From the NCBI GenBank assembly GCA_013298565.1, contig JAAFIC010000002.1, forward strand, positions 1 through 64,000: 64,000 nucleotides of DNA, in the 5' to 3' direction. The position numbers and the translations under genes were made by a program. The notes under the pieces were generated by a model. The model saw only the letters and a list, made by a program, of their open reading frames with translations, was not told the origin of the DNA and made no database searches. The DNA is from Alphaproteobacteria bacterium. GTDB taxonomy: Bacteria; Pseudomonadota; Alphaproteobacteria; Elsterales; Elsteraceae. Shown one piece after another: positions 1 to 10,827 of the stretch. Numbering within the stretch: position 1 is the stretch's first letter; every line of letters begins with the position of its first letter.

Positions 1-28
1 GCAAAAACTTTGCTCTCATCAAGACGCT

Positions 29-190
29 CTAGTTTTATCTTAGCCCTCGCCGCCCGGTGCGTTTGACGCGCTAAGCGCATCGCCGGGCGCATCCGCGCCC
101 TTGGCCGCCGCCTCACCCGACACGCTGGCGTGTCAAACACGCCTGATGCGGCTTATAGAGCCGCGCCAGAGTTAAGGCGCGCGGCTCTAA
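29..190 (+). repeat. Dispersed hairpin-ended repeat, copy 1 (long form)
   Basis: CTAGTTTTATCTTAGCCCTCGCC...TAGAGCCGCGCCAGAGTTAAGGCGCGCGGCTCTA; nearly identical to the reverse complement of 46635-46796. Confidence 0.9.
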
Positions 191-636
191 TTCCCCAACG
201 GCACCCAAGGAATTCGGCCAACCTCGATGCCCTCTTCCGCCAGCGCTTCGCGGTCGGCTTCCGAGCTTTCGCCGTAGATGCCGTGGGCTTCTACTTCGCC
301 ATAGTGAATTTTGCGGGCTTCTTCGGCAAAGTTATCACCAACATAATCGCAATCGGCTTCAATCTTGCGGCGTATCTCCCGCAGGGCCTGCATCGCTACG
401 GCCTGGTGATCGGCCACTTCGGCGGTGGGAGTGGCGATGGCTTCTGCGGTTGGGGTTACGGCGGCCTTTGAGGATGGGCGAATGGCAGGGGCCATCAGGG
501 CTTTGCGGATGCCGGTATCGCCGCAGATTGGGCAGGCGATTGCCCCGCCCGCCGCTTGCGCGTCGAACGCGGCGCTATTGCGGAACCAAGCGTCGAACCC
601 ATGCTCCGCAGAGCACAGAAGGCTATACACAATCAT
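187..636 (-). CDS. DUF1178 family protein
   Basis: ORF 187..732 with likely internal start MIVYSLLCSAEHGFDAWFRNSAAFD; CPxCG motif; typical DUF1178 N-terminus. Confidence 0.8.
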   Translation of the reverse strand: MIVYSLLCSAEHGFDAWFRNSAAFDAQAAGGAIACPICGDTGIRKALMAPAIRPSSKAAVTPTAEAIATPTAEVADHQAVAMQALREIRRKIEADCDYVGDNFAEEARKIHYGEVEAHGIYGESSEADREALAEEGIEVGRIPWVPLGN

Positions 637-655
637 AAGAATTAAATAAGTCGGC

Positions 656-1486
656 TCATCGGGAAAAGGAAGGGGGTAGCGTAAACGGTCTATCATGGGT
701 AAGCGCCGGGATGCGTTGGCGGGCGTATGCAACCTCCGCCAAATCGAGATCGGCCAGCACTAGCCCCGGCTCGGTGCCCGCGTCGGCGATAATCTCGCCC
801 CAGGGGTTTACGATCAGCGAATGGCCATAGGTGCGGCGGCCTTCAGCGTGAATGCCGGTTTGCGCGGGGGCGAGCACGAAGCAGCCGGTTTCAATCGCCC
901 GCGCCCGCAATAAAATGTGCCAATGGGCGTCCCCGGTCGGCACGGTGAAGGCAGACGGAATGGTGAGAATATCGGCCCCCGCCTGGGCTAGCGCCCGAAA
1001 CAGGCCAGCGAAGCGCAGATCGTAGCACACGCTGAGGCCCAACCGCGCCACGGGGGTTTCCACCGTTACCGCCGTATCGCCGGGGGCGATCAGCGCCGAT
1101 TCGCGGTAGCTTTCACCGTTGGCGAGATCGACATCGAACAGATGGATTTTATCGTAGCGCGCGGCGATGCGGCCATCGGGGGCAAAAAGCAGCGATCGGT
1201 TGGCGAGTTTTCCGCCCGCTACCTGCACAGCAAGAGAGCCTGCCAGCAGAAAGGCCCCGGTTTCTTGCGCCAACTGCGAAAACAGCGGCGGCAGCGGGTG
1301 ATCTTCCTCGGTCAGCGCTTTGGCGCGGTGGGCGTCCCGATCCGGCTCCAGCATCGCGCAGTTTTCGGGGGCAAGAATGAGGCGTGCGCCCTCGGCGGCG
1401 GCATCCTTAATCTGCGCTTCGAGAAACGCGAGGTTCGGCGCGAAGTCCCGCGCGGCGGTCTGTTGGATCAGGGCGACACGCAGCAT
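656..1486 (-). CDS. Carbon-nitrogen hydrolase (Nit/nitrilase superfamily)
   Basis: Motifs LAPENCAM, YDKIHLFDVD and SVCYDLRFAGLFRAL (Glu-Lys-Cys triad). Confidence 0.9.
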   Translation of the reverse strand: MLRVALIQQTAARDFAPNLAFLEAQIKDAAAEGARLILAPENCAMLEPDRDAHRAKALTEEDHPLPPLFSQLAQETGAFLLAGSLAVQVAGGKLANRSLLFAPDGRIAARYDKIHLFDVDLANGESYRESALIAPGDTAVTVETPVARLGLSVCYDLRFAGLFRALAQAGADILTIPSAFTVPTGDAHWHILLRARAIETGCFVLAPAQTGIHAEGRRTYGHSLIVNPWGEIIADAGTEPGLVLADLDLAEVAYARQRIPALTHDRPFTLPPSFSR

Positions 1487-1491
1487 AGGGA

Positions 1492-1749
1492 TTAGGCGGC
1501 GAGCAGCGGATCAAGCCCGCCCTTGGCCTCAAGCGCGTGCAGATCGTCACAACCGCCGATGAGGGTGCCATTGATAAAAACTTGCGGCACGCTGTTCTTG
1601 CCGCCACTACGGGCGCGCATTTCGGCACGCAACGCGGGCTTTGCCATAACATCAAACTCTTCCCAAGTTTGGCCCTTGGCGGTCAGCAGGCGCTTGGCCT
1701 TGGCGCAATAGGGGCAGAACGGATCAGCATAAAGTTCAATCTTGGCCAT
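1492..1749 (-). CDS. grxC: Glutaredoxin 3
   Basis: 85 aa, CPYC active site, VPQVFINGTLIGGCDDL. Confidence 0.92.
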   Translation of the reverse strand: MAKIELYADPFCPYCAKAKRLLTAKGQTWEEFDVMAKPALRAEMRARSGGKNSVPQVFINGTLIGGCDDLHALEAKGGLDPLLAA

Positions 1750-1864
1750 GAAGGTCTCACTGGTTCAAACGCTATAGGTATAGTTAAGAAGAGTTCTAAA
1801 AAGATGCTAGGGGCAAGAATGGAGGTTGGCTATGCGGATTTGAAGGGGTTGGGGCGCGGGCCGA

Positions 1865-2038
1865 TTACCGTTCGTTCGCCTCACCGCGATCAAACGACCA
1901 GCCCGGCGGCAGCGGCTTCCGCAGCGCTCGAAGGCTTTCGAGCGCCTGGGCGCGGTCTGGGGCGCTGTTCGCGTCGAGGGCGCGGGCTTCGGCAGCCAAA
2001 CGAATGGCGAGGCTATTAGCCCGGCGCGAGACCTGCAT
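1865..2038 (-). CDS. Miniature AbrB/MazE-like antitoxin ORF (57 aa), possible remnant
   Basis: Manual translation MQVSRRANSLAIRLAAEARALDANSAPDRAQALESLRALRKPLPPGWSFDRGEANER*; N- and C-terminal motifs resemble AbrB/MazE antitoxins. Below the ORF-track length cutoff. Confidence 0.55.
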   Translation of the reverse strand: MQVSRRANSLAIRLAAEARALDANSAPDRAQALESLRALRKPLPPGWSFDRGEANER

Positions 2039-2052
2039 GATAGCTCCTATAG

Positions 2053-2706
2053 CTAATTATACCGCTCCACGGGCCGGTTGAAGAACTTTGGGTCGCGGAA
2101 TTCAAACACTTTGGCGTCGATGGGGTCGCCCGTGCGGGCATCAATCAGGGTAACGCGGGTCGAGCGGTTTTGGCTATCGAGCACGCTCCATTGTTCGAGC
2201 CGGAAGGGCGCTTCGCTGAACTGCAACGTAAGCTCCCCTTGCTCGGTATCATCGGTTTCACGCACGGAAACGCGCAGAACGCCGGGGCCGCGATCAATGC
2301 GCGTTACCGTAATGTCTTGGCTCAAGCGCACTTTGTCGCGCAGCAAAAAAGCGACCGGCGTGCTGCTGAGGGGTAGGGCCGTGGTCTCGTTCAACTCGCG
2401 ATCATGGTAGGTTAAGAACGAGCCATCGGCAACCATGACCACGGGGGAGGGCGGGGCATAGTCGAAGCGCATCTTGCCGGGGCGTTGAATAAACACCGCA
2501 CCGCGCGCAATCGCGCCCGTATCAGTTATTTGCAAGAACTTCGCCGTAAGGGTTTTTAGCCCGTCGAAATAGGTTTCGATGCGGGCAAGGTCGATCTTGT
2601 CTTGGGGCGTGAGCGGCCAGGGTTTGGCTTTCGCAGCCAGTGCCGGAGTAGAAAAAAACGCGAGCGCGAACACGGCAAGCAAAGCGCAGCGAGCAATCCC
2701 AAGCAT
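2053..2706 (-). CDS. lolA: Outer-membrane lipoprotein carrier protein LolA family
   Basis: Signal peptide, YFDGLKTLTAKFLQITDTG, GKMRFDYAPPSPVVMVADG, DPKFFNRP. Confidence 0.85.
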   Translation of the reverse strand: MLGIARCALLAVFALAFFSTPALAAKAKPWPLTPQDKIDLARIETYFDGLKTLTAKFLQITDTGAIARGAVFIQRPGKMRFDYAPPSPVVMVADGSFLTYHDRELNETTALPLSSTPVAFLLRDKVRLSQDITVTRIDRGPGVLRVSVRETDDTEQGELTLQFSEAPFRLEQWSVLDSQNRSTRVTLIDARTGDPIDAKVFEFRDPKFFNRPVERYN

Positions 2707-2740
2707 TGTTTATAATCCTTTAGTCCTAGGGCATCTCACT

Positions 2741-3922
2741 TTAACCCGGTGGGCGTGGCGAAATAAGGGCGAGCATACCGCGCGCTGCAACGACACCACT
2801 GGCTAGGCAGGCATTCAGCAGATAGCCGCCCGTGGGCGCGGCCCAATCCAGCATTTCCCCCGCCACGAACCAGCCGGGTCTTTCGGCGAGCATCAGCCCT
2901 GGAGTAAGACCGTTAAACTGAACCCCGCCCGCGCTGGAAATAGCTTCGGCGATAGGGCGCGGCCCAGTCAAGACGAGCGGCAGCGCTTTAAGGCGGCGGG
3001 CGAGTGCGGCGGGCGCATCCCACCCCGGCACGCGCCCGCCTTCGTTGAGCAGAGCGATGGCGGCGGGGGACAGGCGGAAACTCTTTTTAAGGAACGACCC
3101 CAGCGAGGCACTGCCGCGCTGGGCGAGCTTTTCTAGCACCAAGCGTTCGTCATGGTCCGGCAGCAGATCGACGCTAAGGGTTGCGCCCGGAGCAAGAGAG
3201 TGGGAGAGGGCATAGAGCGCGCTGCCCTCTAAGCCATAAGCGGTCAGAATAACTTCGCCACGCACGCGCTGAGTACCCGCCGAGAGCGCAACGGTTTTCA
3301 GCGGGCTTCCCGCCTTTTGCGTCAACACGTCCGACCAATTGATCTGCCAACCGCAGTTGAAGGGGCGTAGCGGCGCGATGGGCGTGGGCAGGAAGGGGGT
3401 CCACGCGCCGTCCGAGCCGAGATGCGGCCAGCTTGCCCCGCCAAGCGCCAGCAGCACAGCATCGCCACGCGCGACGATAGAGCCGTTTGGTGTCTCGAAG
3501 GTTAGCGCGCCGCCGTCGGCCTGTCCGGTCCAGCGGTGGCGCGTGTGCGTGCGTAACCCTAGGCCCCGCAGGCGCGTGAGCCAGGCGCGCAGCAGGGGTG
3601 CCGCCTTAAAATCAGTCGGAAAGATGCGCCCGGAGGTGCCGATGAACGTCTCGATCCCCAAATCCGTCGCCCACGCGCGGATCGCTTCGGGCGGCAGCGT
3701 TTCGATCCACGGGCGCACGGCCTCGGCTTCGGGGCCGTAGCGCTCCAGAAAAGCAGGCAAGGGTTCGGAATGAGTGAGGTTCAGCCCGCCCCGCCCGGCA
3801 AGCAGAAATTTCCGCCCGAGCGAGGGCATGGCGTCGTAAAGATCGACGGAGGCCCCGGCTTTCAGCAGCGTTTCCGCCGCCATCAACCCCGCCGGACCCC
3901 CGCCGACGATAAGGGCTTTCAC
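2741..3922 (-). CDS. BaiN/HI0933-like NAD(P)/FAD-dependent oxidoreductase
   Basis: KALIVGGGPAGLMAAETLLKAG Rossmann motif; GGYLLNACLASG C-terminus; likely GTG start inside ORF 2741..4006. Confidence 0.85.
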   Translation of the reverse strand: MKALIVGGGPAGLMAAETLLKAGASVDLYDAMPSLGRKFLLAGRGGLNLTHSEPLPAFLERYGPEAEAVRPWIETLPPEAIRAWATDLGIETFIGTSGRIFPTDFKAAPLLRAWLTRLRGLGLRTHTRHRWTGQADGGALTFETPNGSIVARGDAVLLALGGASWPHLGSDGAWTPFLPTPIAPLRPFNCGWQINWSDVLTQKAGSPLKTVALSAGTQRVRGEVILTAYGLEGSALYALSHSLAPGATLSVDLLPDHDERLVLEKLAQRGSASLGSFLKKSFRLSPAAIALLNEGGRVPGWDAPAALARRLKALPLVLTGPRPIAEAISSAGGVQFNGLTPGLMLAERPGWFVAGEMLDWAAPTGGYLLNACLASGVVAARGMLALISPRPPG

Positions 3923-3935
3923 GAAGCGTAGCGCT

Positions 3936-5651
3936 TCAAGAAAGCTGAGAAATGCGCCAGATACTGCTAGCAATATCGGCGAGTTTCTTTTGCCGTGCCG
4001 AGACACGTTCTGGTGTCCAATCAGTGTTCTCTTCAGCCAATTTCTGGGTCAATCCAAAATTACTCTCTCGCAAAACAGGCCGTTTCTGATCATATGACGT
4101 ATTCCCTAAGTCACGATTCGGCTTCTTCTCAAGCATCGTCATATTGCCAATCCGATAAACTAAAGCATGAGCTTCTTCATCACTAAAACTCTCCCAGCCA
4201 GAACTGGGGTTCTGTGGTAGAATATGTTCTATATTTAGAATAGCGTTCTCAAAATCATAAGCATTGTTGCTATCTTGCCGTTCTAATTCGCATAAAATAT
4301 ACCGAACAACCCGGTTGTTACGGGCATCCGTTGTGCGAATTATTTTATCAGTAAAAGATATCTTAAATGTATCATCTTTAGGGTATATGGTTTGCAAAGA
4401 TTCTAAAACTTGGCTTGCGTTATAAGAATCATGTGTATTTAGTTTTTGTGCGGTATTAGAATATATTTTCTCCTGCTCATGTGTTGGAAAGCTACCAATC
4501 ACATTATAGCGAAATGAAATCATTACGCAGGCACGTAAAACAGTAGCGAAATCGTCATCGTTGAGTTTACGGTGAGCTGCAAACAGAATAGAAAAAGGTT
4601 GCCGAACGCGAAACATACGCAGTTGCTGCGCCCAAGCTCTCCACTGAGGTGCCCAATGAGATGCTTCAGGATTTGTAAGGGCAAGATAAGTATCCATATC
4701 TTCTTCCATGCTACGAAGAAGATCAAGTACCCCGGATCTGTCAATTATTTTACTTCTAATTATCTTAAATAGCTCTGATTGCCTCACAAAACTTTTTCGA
4801 CTTATCCAGTGAATACGTAAAAAATCTGGAAAACTTTCTGCTCCGAGCTTAGAGACCATCGACTCCCAGCGATTTTCGAGAGATTGCATCTCTTCGACAT
4901 TGTTAGCGTTCTTACTGAGAACCGAAAATAGGTAATTTTTGAGTAAATTAGTAGAAGATAAGCGTACGCCGCGAGCGTTAAGAGTCTCAAAAACCTTATA
5001 GGCATTGAGTTCATCTGTGACGCTAATCACCGTAAAAAATAGCCTATCACTCATGGTTTCAAGGAGTGATGCAAGTGCAATGCCCTCTTCCCCATTTTCT
5101 TTTTTACTATAATCTTTGACTCGGCGATCATACCATTCAAATGCCTTGCGAAGACTGTGTTCGGAAGCACGAAGACCTCTTTGCGGCAAATGCCCCAGAG
5201 AAACAAGATGGGTCTGGTAATAATTATCGTTATTACGGTTTAGAGAAAGTTTGCTGCGCGTAATCAGCGTAACGGGGTCTAAATAACCTATGTAAGTTTG
5301 TCGGATTTGATCGAGGCGTCTCTGATTGTCGTCAGAGTTTTTTTTGTCCTCGATCAGACGTTGGAGATTTTTCAAAACGGCGAGAACGATTAAACTGAGT
5401 GTTGTTAGGCGTTGCTGACCGTCGATAACATCAAAGGTCTTCTCGTCTTGGGATTGCAGAACAAGATACCCCATATAATGGGCTGTCTCGCCGCCATCGC
5501 GAACCGATTCCAATATATCGGACCATAGATATTCCCATTCCTCATCCGTCCAACTATAATCTCGTTGGAAACGTGGAATACGATAAGTTAGGCCATTGCC
5601 AATCAGTTTTCGGTAAGTATTGTTCTCAGTTTTAAAGTTACTAGCGGACAT
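3936..5651 (-). CDS. GmrSD-type DUF262 + DUF1524 (HNH-like) protein, putative type IV restriction/defence
   Basis: IPRFQRDYSWTDEEW and IDGQQRLTTLSL (DUF262); IEHILPQNP...NMTMLEKKPNRDLGN (DUF1524). Visibly AT-rich versus flanks. Confidence 0.85.
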   Translation of the reverse strand: MSASNFKTENNTYRKLIGNGLTYRIPRFQRDYSWTDEEWEYLWSDILESVRDGGETAHYMGYLVLQSQDEKTFDVIDGQQRLTTLSLIVLAVLKNLQRLIEDKKNSDDNQRRLDQIRQTYIGYLDPVTLITRSKLSLNRNNDNYYQTHLVSLGHLPQRGLRASEHSLRKAFEWYDRRVKDYSKKENGEEGIALASLLETMSDRLFFTVISVTDELNAYKVFETLNARGVRLSSTNLLKNYLFSVLSKNANNVEEMQSLENRWESMVSKLGAESFPDFLRIHWISRKSFVRQSELFKIIRSKIIDRSGVLDLLRSMEEDMDTYLALTNPEASHWAPQWRAWAQQLRMFRVRQPFSILFAAHRKLNDDDFATVLRACVMISFRYNVIGSFPTHEQEKIYSNTAQKLNTHDSYNASQVLESLQTIYPKDDTFKISFTDKIIRTTDARNNRVVRYILCELERQDSNNAYDFENAILNIEHILPQNPSSGWESFSDEEAHALVYRIGNMTMLEKKPNRDLGNTSYDQKRPVLRESNFGLTQKLAEENTDWTPERVSARQKKLADIASSIWRISQLS

Positions 5652-5752
5652 TATTAAATCCCTTCTCCGCTCTGCAAAAATATCTCACGATATTCACTAT
5701 TTATCAGGTCTCAGGCGTTTTTGTCAAATAAGACCATGCCGCATTTCGCCCT

Positions 5753-6205
5753 TCACGGCACCAACGAAATATCATACCGCACAAAAGCTGAAAGTTTCGC
5801 CACGCGGTCGTAGAGTTTGCGTGCGGTGGCATTATCTACGTGCGTGTGCCAGTAAATCCGATACCAGCCGGATGTTTTGCCAATATCGACCAGGGCGTCA
5901 ATCAGCTTTTCGCCCGCCCGCTGGCCGCGTGCATCCGGGGCAACGAACAGGTCTTCAAGGTAGGCGACGTGCCGCGCGCTATTCGTGTGCAGGTGCGGGA
6001 TGTAGTGGAGAAGGCCGACCAGCGCGCCCGTCTCCGTTGCCGCCACCAACCCGTATAGCCCCACGGCAGGATCGTGCAGTCGCCGCCAATTGGCTTCGAT
6101 CAGCGCCGGGGTGTAGTCGGTCTTGTAGAATTTCCCGTAGGCGAGAAAAAGCGCTTCCCACCCGGCACGGTCGGTCAACGCTAATGGACGAACAGAGGTT
6201 TCCAT
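5753..6205 (-). CDS. GNAT family N-acetyltransferase
   Basis: YLEDLFVAPDARGQRAGEKLIDAL acetyl-CoA loop. Confidence 0.85.
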   Translation of the reverse strand: METSVRPLALTDRAGWEALFLAYGKFYKTDYTPALIEANWRRLHDPAVGLYGLVAATETGALVGLLHYIPHLHTNSARHVAYLEDLFVAPDARGQRAGEKLIDALVDIGKTSGWYRIYWHTHVDNATARKLYDRVAKLSAFVRYDISLVP

Positions 6206-6207
6206 GA

Positions 6208-7542
6208 TTACCGCCCCGCCAAAACCATGCCATCGACGCGCAAGCTGGGGCTATCGAGGCCGCGTTTGATCTCCAGATCGTCGGCGGGGGTGAGGGTCTG
6301 GTACATGTCCTTCAGATTGCCTGCGATAGTGATTTCGCTGACCGGATAGGCGATTTCCCCCTTCTCGATCCAGAAACCTGCTGCCCCCCGGCTATAATCA
6401 CCCGTGAGGCCATTAACGCCCTGGCCCATCAGGTCGGTCACATAGAGCGCGTTTTCCCCCGCATAAAGCTCCTGCGGCTTTAGCGTTCCTGCGTCCACGG
6501 TTAGGTTGCTCGCGGCGGGGCCGGGCGGGCCGGATGTGCCGCGCGCGGCGTGGCCTGTGGGCGCAAGGTTCAACTGCCGGGCCGAGCGCAGATCGAGCAG
6601 CCACGTCGTCAGTACGCCCTTATCGAACAGAGCGCGCGCTTGGGTTGGCAGCCCTTCGGCGTCATAGGGGCGGGAGCGCAACCCGCGTTTGCGGTGCGGC
6701 TCTTCACGCACGGTGATCTTCGGGCTAAACACCGGCTGGCCGAGTTTATCTTTGAGAAAGCTGGTGCCGCGCGCGATGCTGGGGCCGGAAATCGCGCCCA
6801 AAGCGTGCCCAACCAGGCCACCCGCCACGCGCGGATCGAAGATCACCGGCACTTTGGCGGTTTCCAGTTTGCGCGGATTGAGGCGGCGCAACGCCCGTTC
6901 GGCGGCGGATCGGCCAATCTGAGCCGGATCGTCCAAATCTTCGGCGTGCAGGGCGGATGAATAATCGTAATCGCGCTCCATGCCCGTGCCGGTTCCGGCA
7001 ACAGCGGTCATGGAGATGGAATGGTAGGTGCTGTGGTTTTCGCCCGCAAACCCGGCGGAGGTTACAAGGGCGCTGTAGCCCGAACCCCAGCCAGCGCTGG
7101 CCCCGTCGGAGTTCGTAATCCCGGCAATGCTCATGGCCGTTTCTTCGGCTAAAGCCGCGCGGGCAAGTAGGGTTTCAATATTAGGCTCATGGGGATCGAC
7201 ACTATCAAGCGTGGGGAAACTCCGGGCGAGAAGGTCCGCCCCGGCAATGCCGCAAAACGGGTCTTCCGGCGCAAGCCGCGCCATCGCAAGGGCGCGTTCC
7301 ACCATCGCCGCCAGCGCGTCTGGACGAAGATCGCTGCTGGAGACGATGGCTTGGCGCTGACCAATGAAAACGCGCAGGCCCAAGTCTTGGCCTTCCGACC
7401 GTTCGAGTTTTTCGATGCGCCCTAGGCGGCGTTCGATGGAAACCGACGTGCCGTGATGCATTACCGCATCGGCGCTATCGGCCCCTGCCGCACGGGCCTT
7501 GGCCACGAGATCGGAGAGAAGGTCTAAAGTGGGGGGTATCGT
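6208..7542 (-). CDS. pmbA: TldD/PmbA family metallopeptidase-like protein
   Basis: Family-wide similarity including VTDLMGQGVNGLTGDYSRGAAGFWIEKGEIAYPVSEITIAGNL. Confidence 0.9.
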   Translation of the reverse strand, partial: TIPPTLDLLSDLVAKARAAGADSADAVMHHGTSVSIERRLGRIEKLERSEGQDLGLRVFIGQRQAIVSSSDLRPDALAAMVERALAMARLAPEDPFCGIAGADLLARSFPTLDSVDPHEPNIETLLARAALAEETAMSIAGITNSDGASAGWGSGYSALVTSAGFAGENHSTYHSISMTAVAGTGTGMERDYDYSSALHAEDLDDPAQIGRSAAERALRRLNPRKLETAKVPVIFDPRVAGGLVGHALGAISGPSIARGTSFLKDKLGQPVFSPKITVREEPHRKRGLRSRPYDAEGLPTQARALFDKGVLTTWLLDLRSARQLNLAPTGHAARGTSGPPGPAASNLTVDAGTLKPQELYAGENALYVTDLMGQGVNGLTGDYSRGAAGFWIEKGEIAYPVSEITIAGNLKDMYQTLTPADDLEIKRGLDSPSLRVDGMVLAGR

Positions 7543-7711
7543 CATGCGTGAAGTCGCCAAACTGCTAGAAGCGGAGGGATCACAGAGTGGCGATCCCAAG
7601 CACGGCGGACAACCCCCAAAGCGCGGGTTTCCCTCAAACTAGGTCATATCTCCGGCAACCCCGGCGCGGTTGAGGCGCAACCGTGCCGGGATGAGTGGAA
7701 GCGTACCGAGC

Positions 7712-9526
7712 CTAGTTCGCTTGCCGACGCAGAAACGCCGGGATTTCCAACAGATCGTCATCGGCCTGGCTTGAGATCTGACGGGTTCCCGTATCGCCCG
7801 AACGCGGCGATGCGGCTGCCGTTGGCGCGGTCGGAGCCGAACCACCGCCCTGAACACGGCTGCCTGCCGACGGGGTGACGGCGGGCGCGGCTTCCGAGCG
7901 ACGCCCGGCGGACAGCGGGTTGGTAAAACGCTCGAACAGGCTGGGCGCGCGATTCTTGTCCTTCGCCGACGCCGGAGATGCGGCGGGGGTGGGAACATGG
8001 ATCGGCTGCATAGCGAGGGCGGCATTGCCCACGCTGGTTGGCTGGGTCATCGTCGGTTCCGATGAAGCGCTGGGAACGACGCGCTGGGTCATCGCCGGTT
8101 GCATCGAGGCCTCCACCGGGCGCGGCGGAATAAAGCCACCATCAACCGAAGGCGCTGCCGCCGTGTGAGACGGTGTTGCGTGAGCGGGTGCCAAAGCACG
8201 TGGTGCCGGGTTGAACGAGCCTGACATGGCGGTGCTCGGCCCTGCCTGCGGGCGCACGGGCGCGCTCAGGCTTTGAGTGACGACAGGTTGCGGGGCGACG
8301 GCAAGATTACCTTGAATGCCGAACGCCGGGCCGTTGGTCGGCGCGGTTTCGGTGCTCATGACTGGGGCGGCTGCCGCATAATGCGACGGGTGCATCGGCA
8401 CGCTGGTCATTGGTGAATAGCCGCTACCGATAGCCGCCGAGTTTTGCGAGACCGTATTGTGCTGGCCCGAGTTTTGACCCGAGTTCTGGTGCGGGGCGCG
8501 CGGCGTGGCGTCCGTCACGAGGGCGATTTGCGGGCGGCGCGGTTCGGCAGCGGCTTCCGACTCGATCCCCGTAGCGACGACCGACACGCGAACGCGGCCT
8601 TCCAGGCTTTCATCGAAGGTGGAGCCGAAGATGATGTTCGCGTCCGGGTCCACTTCTTCGCGGATACGGTTGGCGGCTTCATCGGCTTCAAACAGGGTCA
8701 TATCGAGACCGCCAGTGATGTTGATGAGCACGGCGCGCGCACCCTTCATCGAGGCATCGTCCAGCAGCGGGTTAGAAATGGCGGCTTCGGCGGCATCCAG
8801 CGCGCGGCGGTCGCCCGTGGCTTCCCCCGTGCCCATCATCGCCTTGCCCATTTCGCTCATAACCGTGCGGATGTCGGCAAAATCGAGGTTGATGAGGCCC
8901 GGCATCATCATAAGGTCGGTCACGCCGCGCACGCCCGCGTGCAACACATCGTCGGCCATTTTGAAGGCATCGGCGAACGTGGTGCGCTCGTTGGCGAGGC
9001 GGAACAGGTTTTGGTTCGGAATGATAATCAGCGTATCAACATACTGCTGAAGATCGAGAATGCCGTTTTCGGCAAGGCGCATCCGGTGCGCGCCTTCAAA
9101 ATGGAACGGCTTGGTGACAACGCCGACGGTCAGAATACCGCGCTCGCGCGCTGCCCGCGCAATCACTGGGGCGGCCCCGGTTCCCGTACCGCCACCCATG
9201 CCCGCCGTGATGAACACCATATTGGAGCCATCAAGCTGCTGCATGATTTCTTCGATGCACTCTTCGGCAGCAGCCCGGCCTATCTCCGGCTTCGCGCCCG
9301 CGCCTAGGCCCCGCGTTAGCTCGGTGCCAAGCTGAATGCGGCGCGAGGAGAGATTATGCCCCAGCGCCTGATTATCCGTATTGGTAACGACGAATTCGAC
9401 GCCTTGCAGATTGGCGCGGATCATATTGTTAACGGCATTCCCGCCCGCACCGCCGCAGCCCACGACCGTGATACGCGGGCGCAGTTCGTGATCGCTAGGA
9501 TTGCTCAAACCGATTTGCATAGCCAT
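7712..9526 (-). CDS. ftsZ: Cell division protein FtsZ with long C-terminal linker
   Basis: [16 protein letters not shown] and [13 protein letters not shown] tubulin motif; start MAMQIG with RBS ggaggc; C-terminal [16 protein letters not shown]. Confidence 0.98.
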   Translation of the reverse strand: MAMQIGLSNPSDHELRPRITVVGCGGAGGNAVNNMIRANLQGVEFVVTNTDNQALGHNLSSRRIQLGTELTRGLGAGAKPEIGRAAAEECIEEIMQQLDGSNMVFITAGMGGGTGTGAAPVIARAARERGILTVGVVTKPFHFEGAHRMRLAENGILDLQQYVDTLIIIPNQNLFRLANERTTFADAFKMADDVLHAGVRGVTDLMMMPGLINLDFADIRTVMSEMGKAMMGTGEATGDRRALDAAEAAISNPLLDDASMKGARAVLINITGGLDMTLFEADEAANRIREEVDPDANIIFGSTFDESLEGRVRVSVVATGIESEAAAEPRRPQIALVTDATPRAPHQNSGQNSGQHNTVSQNSAAIGSGYSPMTSVPMHPSHYAAAAPVMSTETAPTNGPAFGIQGNLAVAPQPVVTQSLSAPVRPQAGPSTAMSGSFNPAPRALAPAHATPSHTAAAPSVDGGFIPPRPVEASMQPAMTQRVVPSASSEPTMTQPTSVGNAALAMQPIHVPTPAASPASAKDKNRAPSLFERFTNPLSAGRRSEAAPAVTPSAGSRVQGGGSAPTAPTAAASPRSGDTGTRQISSQADDDLLEIPAFLRRQAN

Positions 9527-9563
9527 TTTGTGCCTCCGCTTCGAAAAACTTTGATGATCGAGC

Positions 9564-10826
9564 TTAAAAGTTTTCTTTGAGCCATAACCCAAGCCGTCCG
9601 ATCATTCCGGTCGGCGGTGCGGCGGACGTTTTGCGTCCCCCTTTCGCAGGCTCGGATGTCGGTTGAAGGGCGTGGGCGATCAAACCTGTGCAAGTTGCAT
9701 AGGCTGGACCGGCAAAATCGACGGGCAGACCGTGAAACCCTTGGGGTTTACCCACACGAACCTGTTTGTCGAGAATATGGGCCGCAAGGTCGCGCACCCC
9801 GGAGAGTTGACTTGCCCCCCCGGAGAGAACGGCCCGTCGGCCCGCTATCTTGTCCAAGCCACTCGCCTCCAAGCGACTGCGGACAAGTTCAAAAGTCTCC
9901 TCCAACCGGGGTTGGATAATCCCGGTAAGAATGGACTTTGGAATATGGTGCGCGGTGAGGCGATCATCCTCGCCGACCAGCGGAACTTCGATGATTTCCC
10001 GCTCGTCGGCACTGGCGACCAGGGCCGCGCCATAGAGGGTTTTCATCCGTTCCGCATGGGCCAGCGGGGTTGAAAGCCCGCGCGCAATATCAGTGGTCAC
10101 ATGGCCGCCGCCGATGGGCACCGAATCGGTGAACACCAGCTTGCCATCGAAGAAGACCGCCATCGTGGTAACGCCGCCGCCAAGATCAATCAGCGTGCAC
10201 CCCATCTCCCGCTCATCGGGTACCAGCACGGACATACCGGCGGCGTAAGGGGCGGCAACAACGCCATCAAGTTCCAAATGGCAGCGGGCAATGACCATCG
10301 CCAAGGTTTTCAGCGCCGAGGTAGAGGCCGAGACGACGTGCATATTCACGCCCAAACGCTGCCCGTACATACCGCGCGGATCGCGGATGCCTCGGCTACC
10401 GTCGATGGTAAAGCCCACGGGGATGGTGTGCAGCATCGTGCGGTCGGTTGGCTCCATATTCTGCCGCCCGGCTTCCAGCACGCGGCGCACGTCCGCATCG
10501 GCAATCTCGTGATTATCAATGGACAGTTCGTGCTGCGCCACGCGCGACGACAGGTTCCCGCCCGTCATGCTCACAATAACGCCCTGAATGGTTTCGCCCG
10601 CCATTTGCTCGGCGGCATGAACAGCAGAGAGGATATTTTTTTCGGCGGCATCAATGTCGGCAATCGTGCCGGCTTTAATGCCTTTCGAGCCGATCATACC
10701 AATGCCGGTCACGCGCGGCACCCCGCCATCCACCCGCGCAATCAGGCAAGTGGTTTTGGTCGTGCCCAGATCGAGCGTCGCCACAATGCCGTTACGGGCT
10801 TTGGTCGATCCCTTCCGTATGCTCAT
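9564..10826 (-). CDS. ftsA: Cell division protein FtsA
   Basis: [19 protein letters not shown]2/actin-fold FtsA; next to ftsZ. Confidence 0.97.
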   Translation of the reverse strand: MSIRKGSTKARNGIVATLDLGTTKTTCLIARVDGGVPRVTGIGMIGSKGIKAGTIADIDAAEKNILSAVHAAEQMAGETIQGVIVSMTGGNLSSRVAQHELSIDNHEIADADVRRVLEAGRQNMEPTDRTMLHTIPVGFTIDGSRGIRDPRGMYGQRLGVNMHVVSASTSALKTLAMVIARCHLELDGVVAAPYAAGMSVLVPDEREMGCTLIDLGGGVTTMAVFFDGKLVFTDSVPIGGGHVTTDIARGLSTPLAHAERMKTLYGAALVASADEREIIEVPLVGEDDRLTAHHIPKSILTGIIQPRLEETFELVRSRLEASGLDKIAGRRAVLSGGASQLSGVRDLAAHILDKQVRVGKPQGFHGLPVDFAGPAYATCTGLIAHALQPTSEPAKGGRKTSAAPPTGMIGRLGLWLKENF

Positions 10827-10827
10827 T

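Noticed and set aside
8444-9307. 287-aa plus-strand ORF antisense to ftsZ (and similar long antisense ORFs at 10101-10877, 13924-14784, 17416-18405, 53735-54646, 55018-55650)
   Set aside because: Shadow ORFs of high-GC coding sequence; low-complexity Arg/Ala/His-rich translations with no domain motifs.
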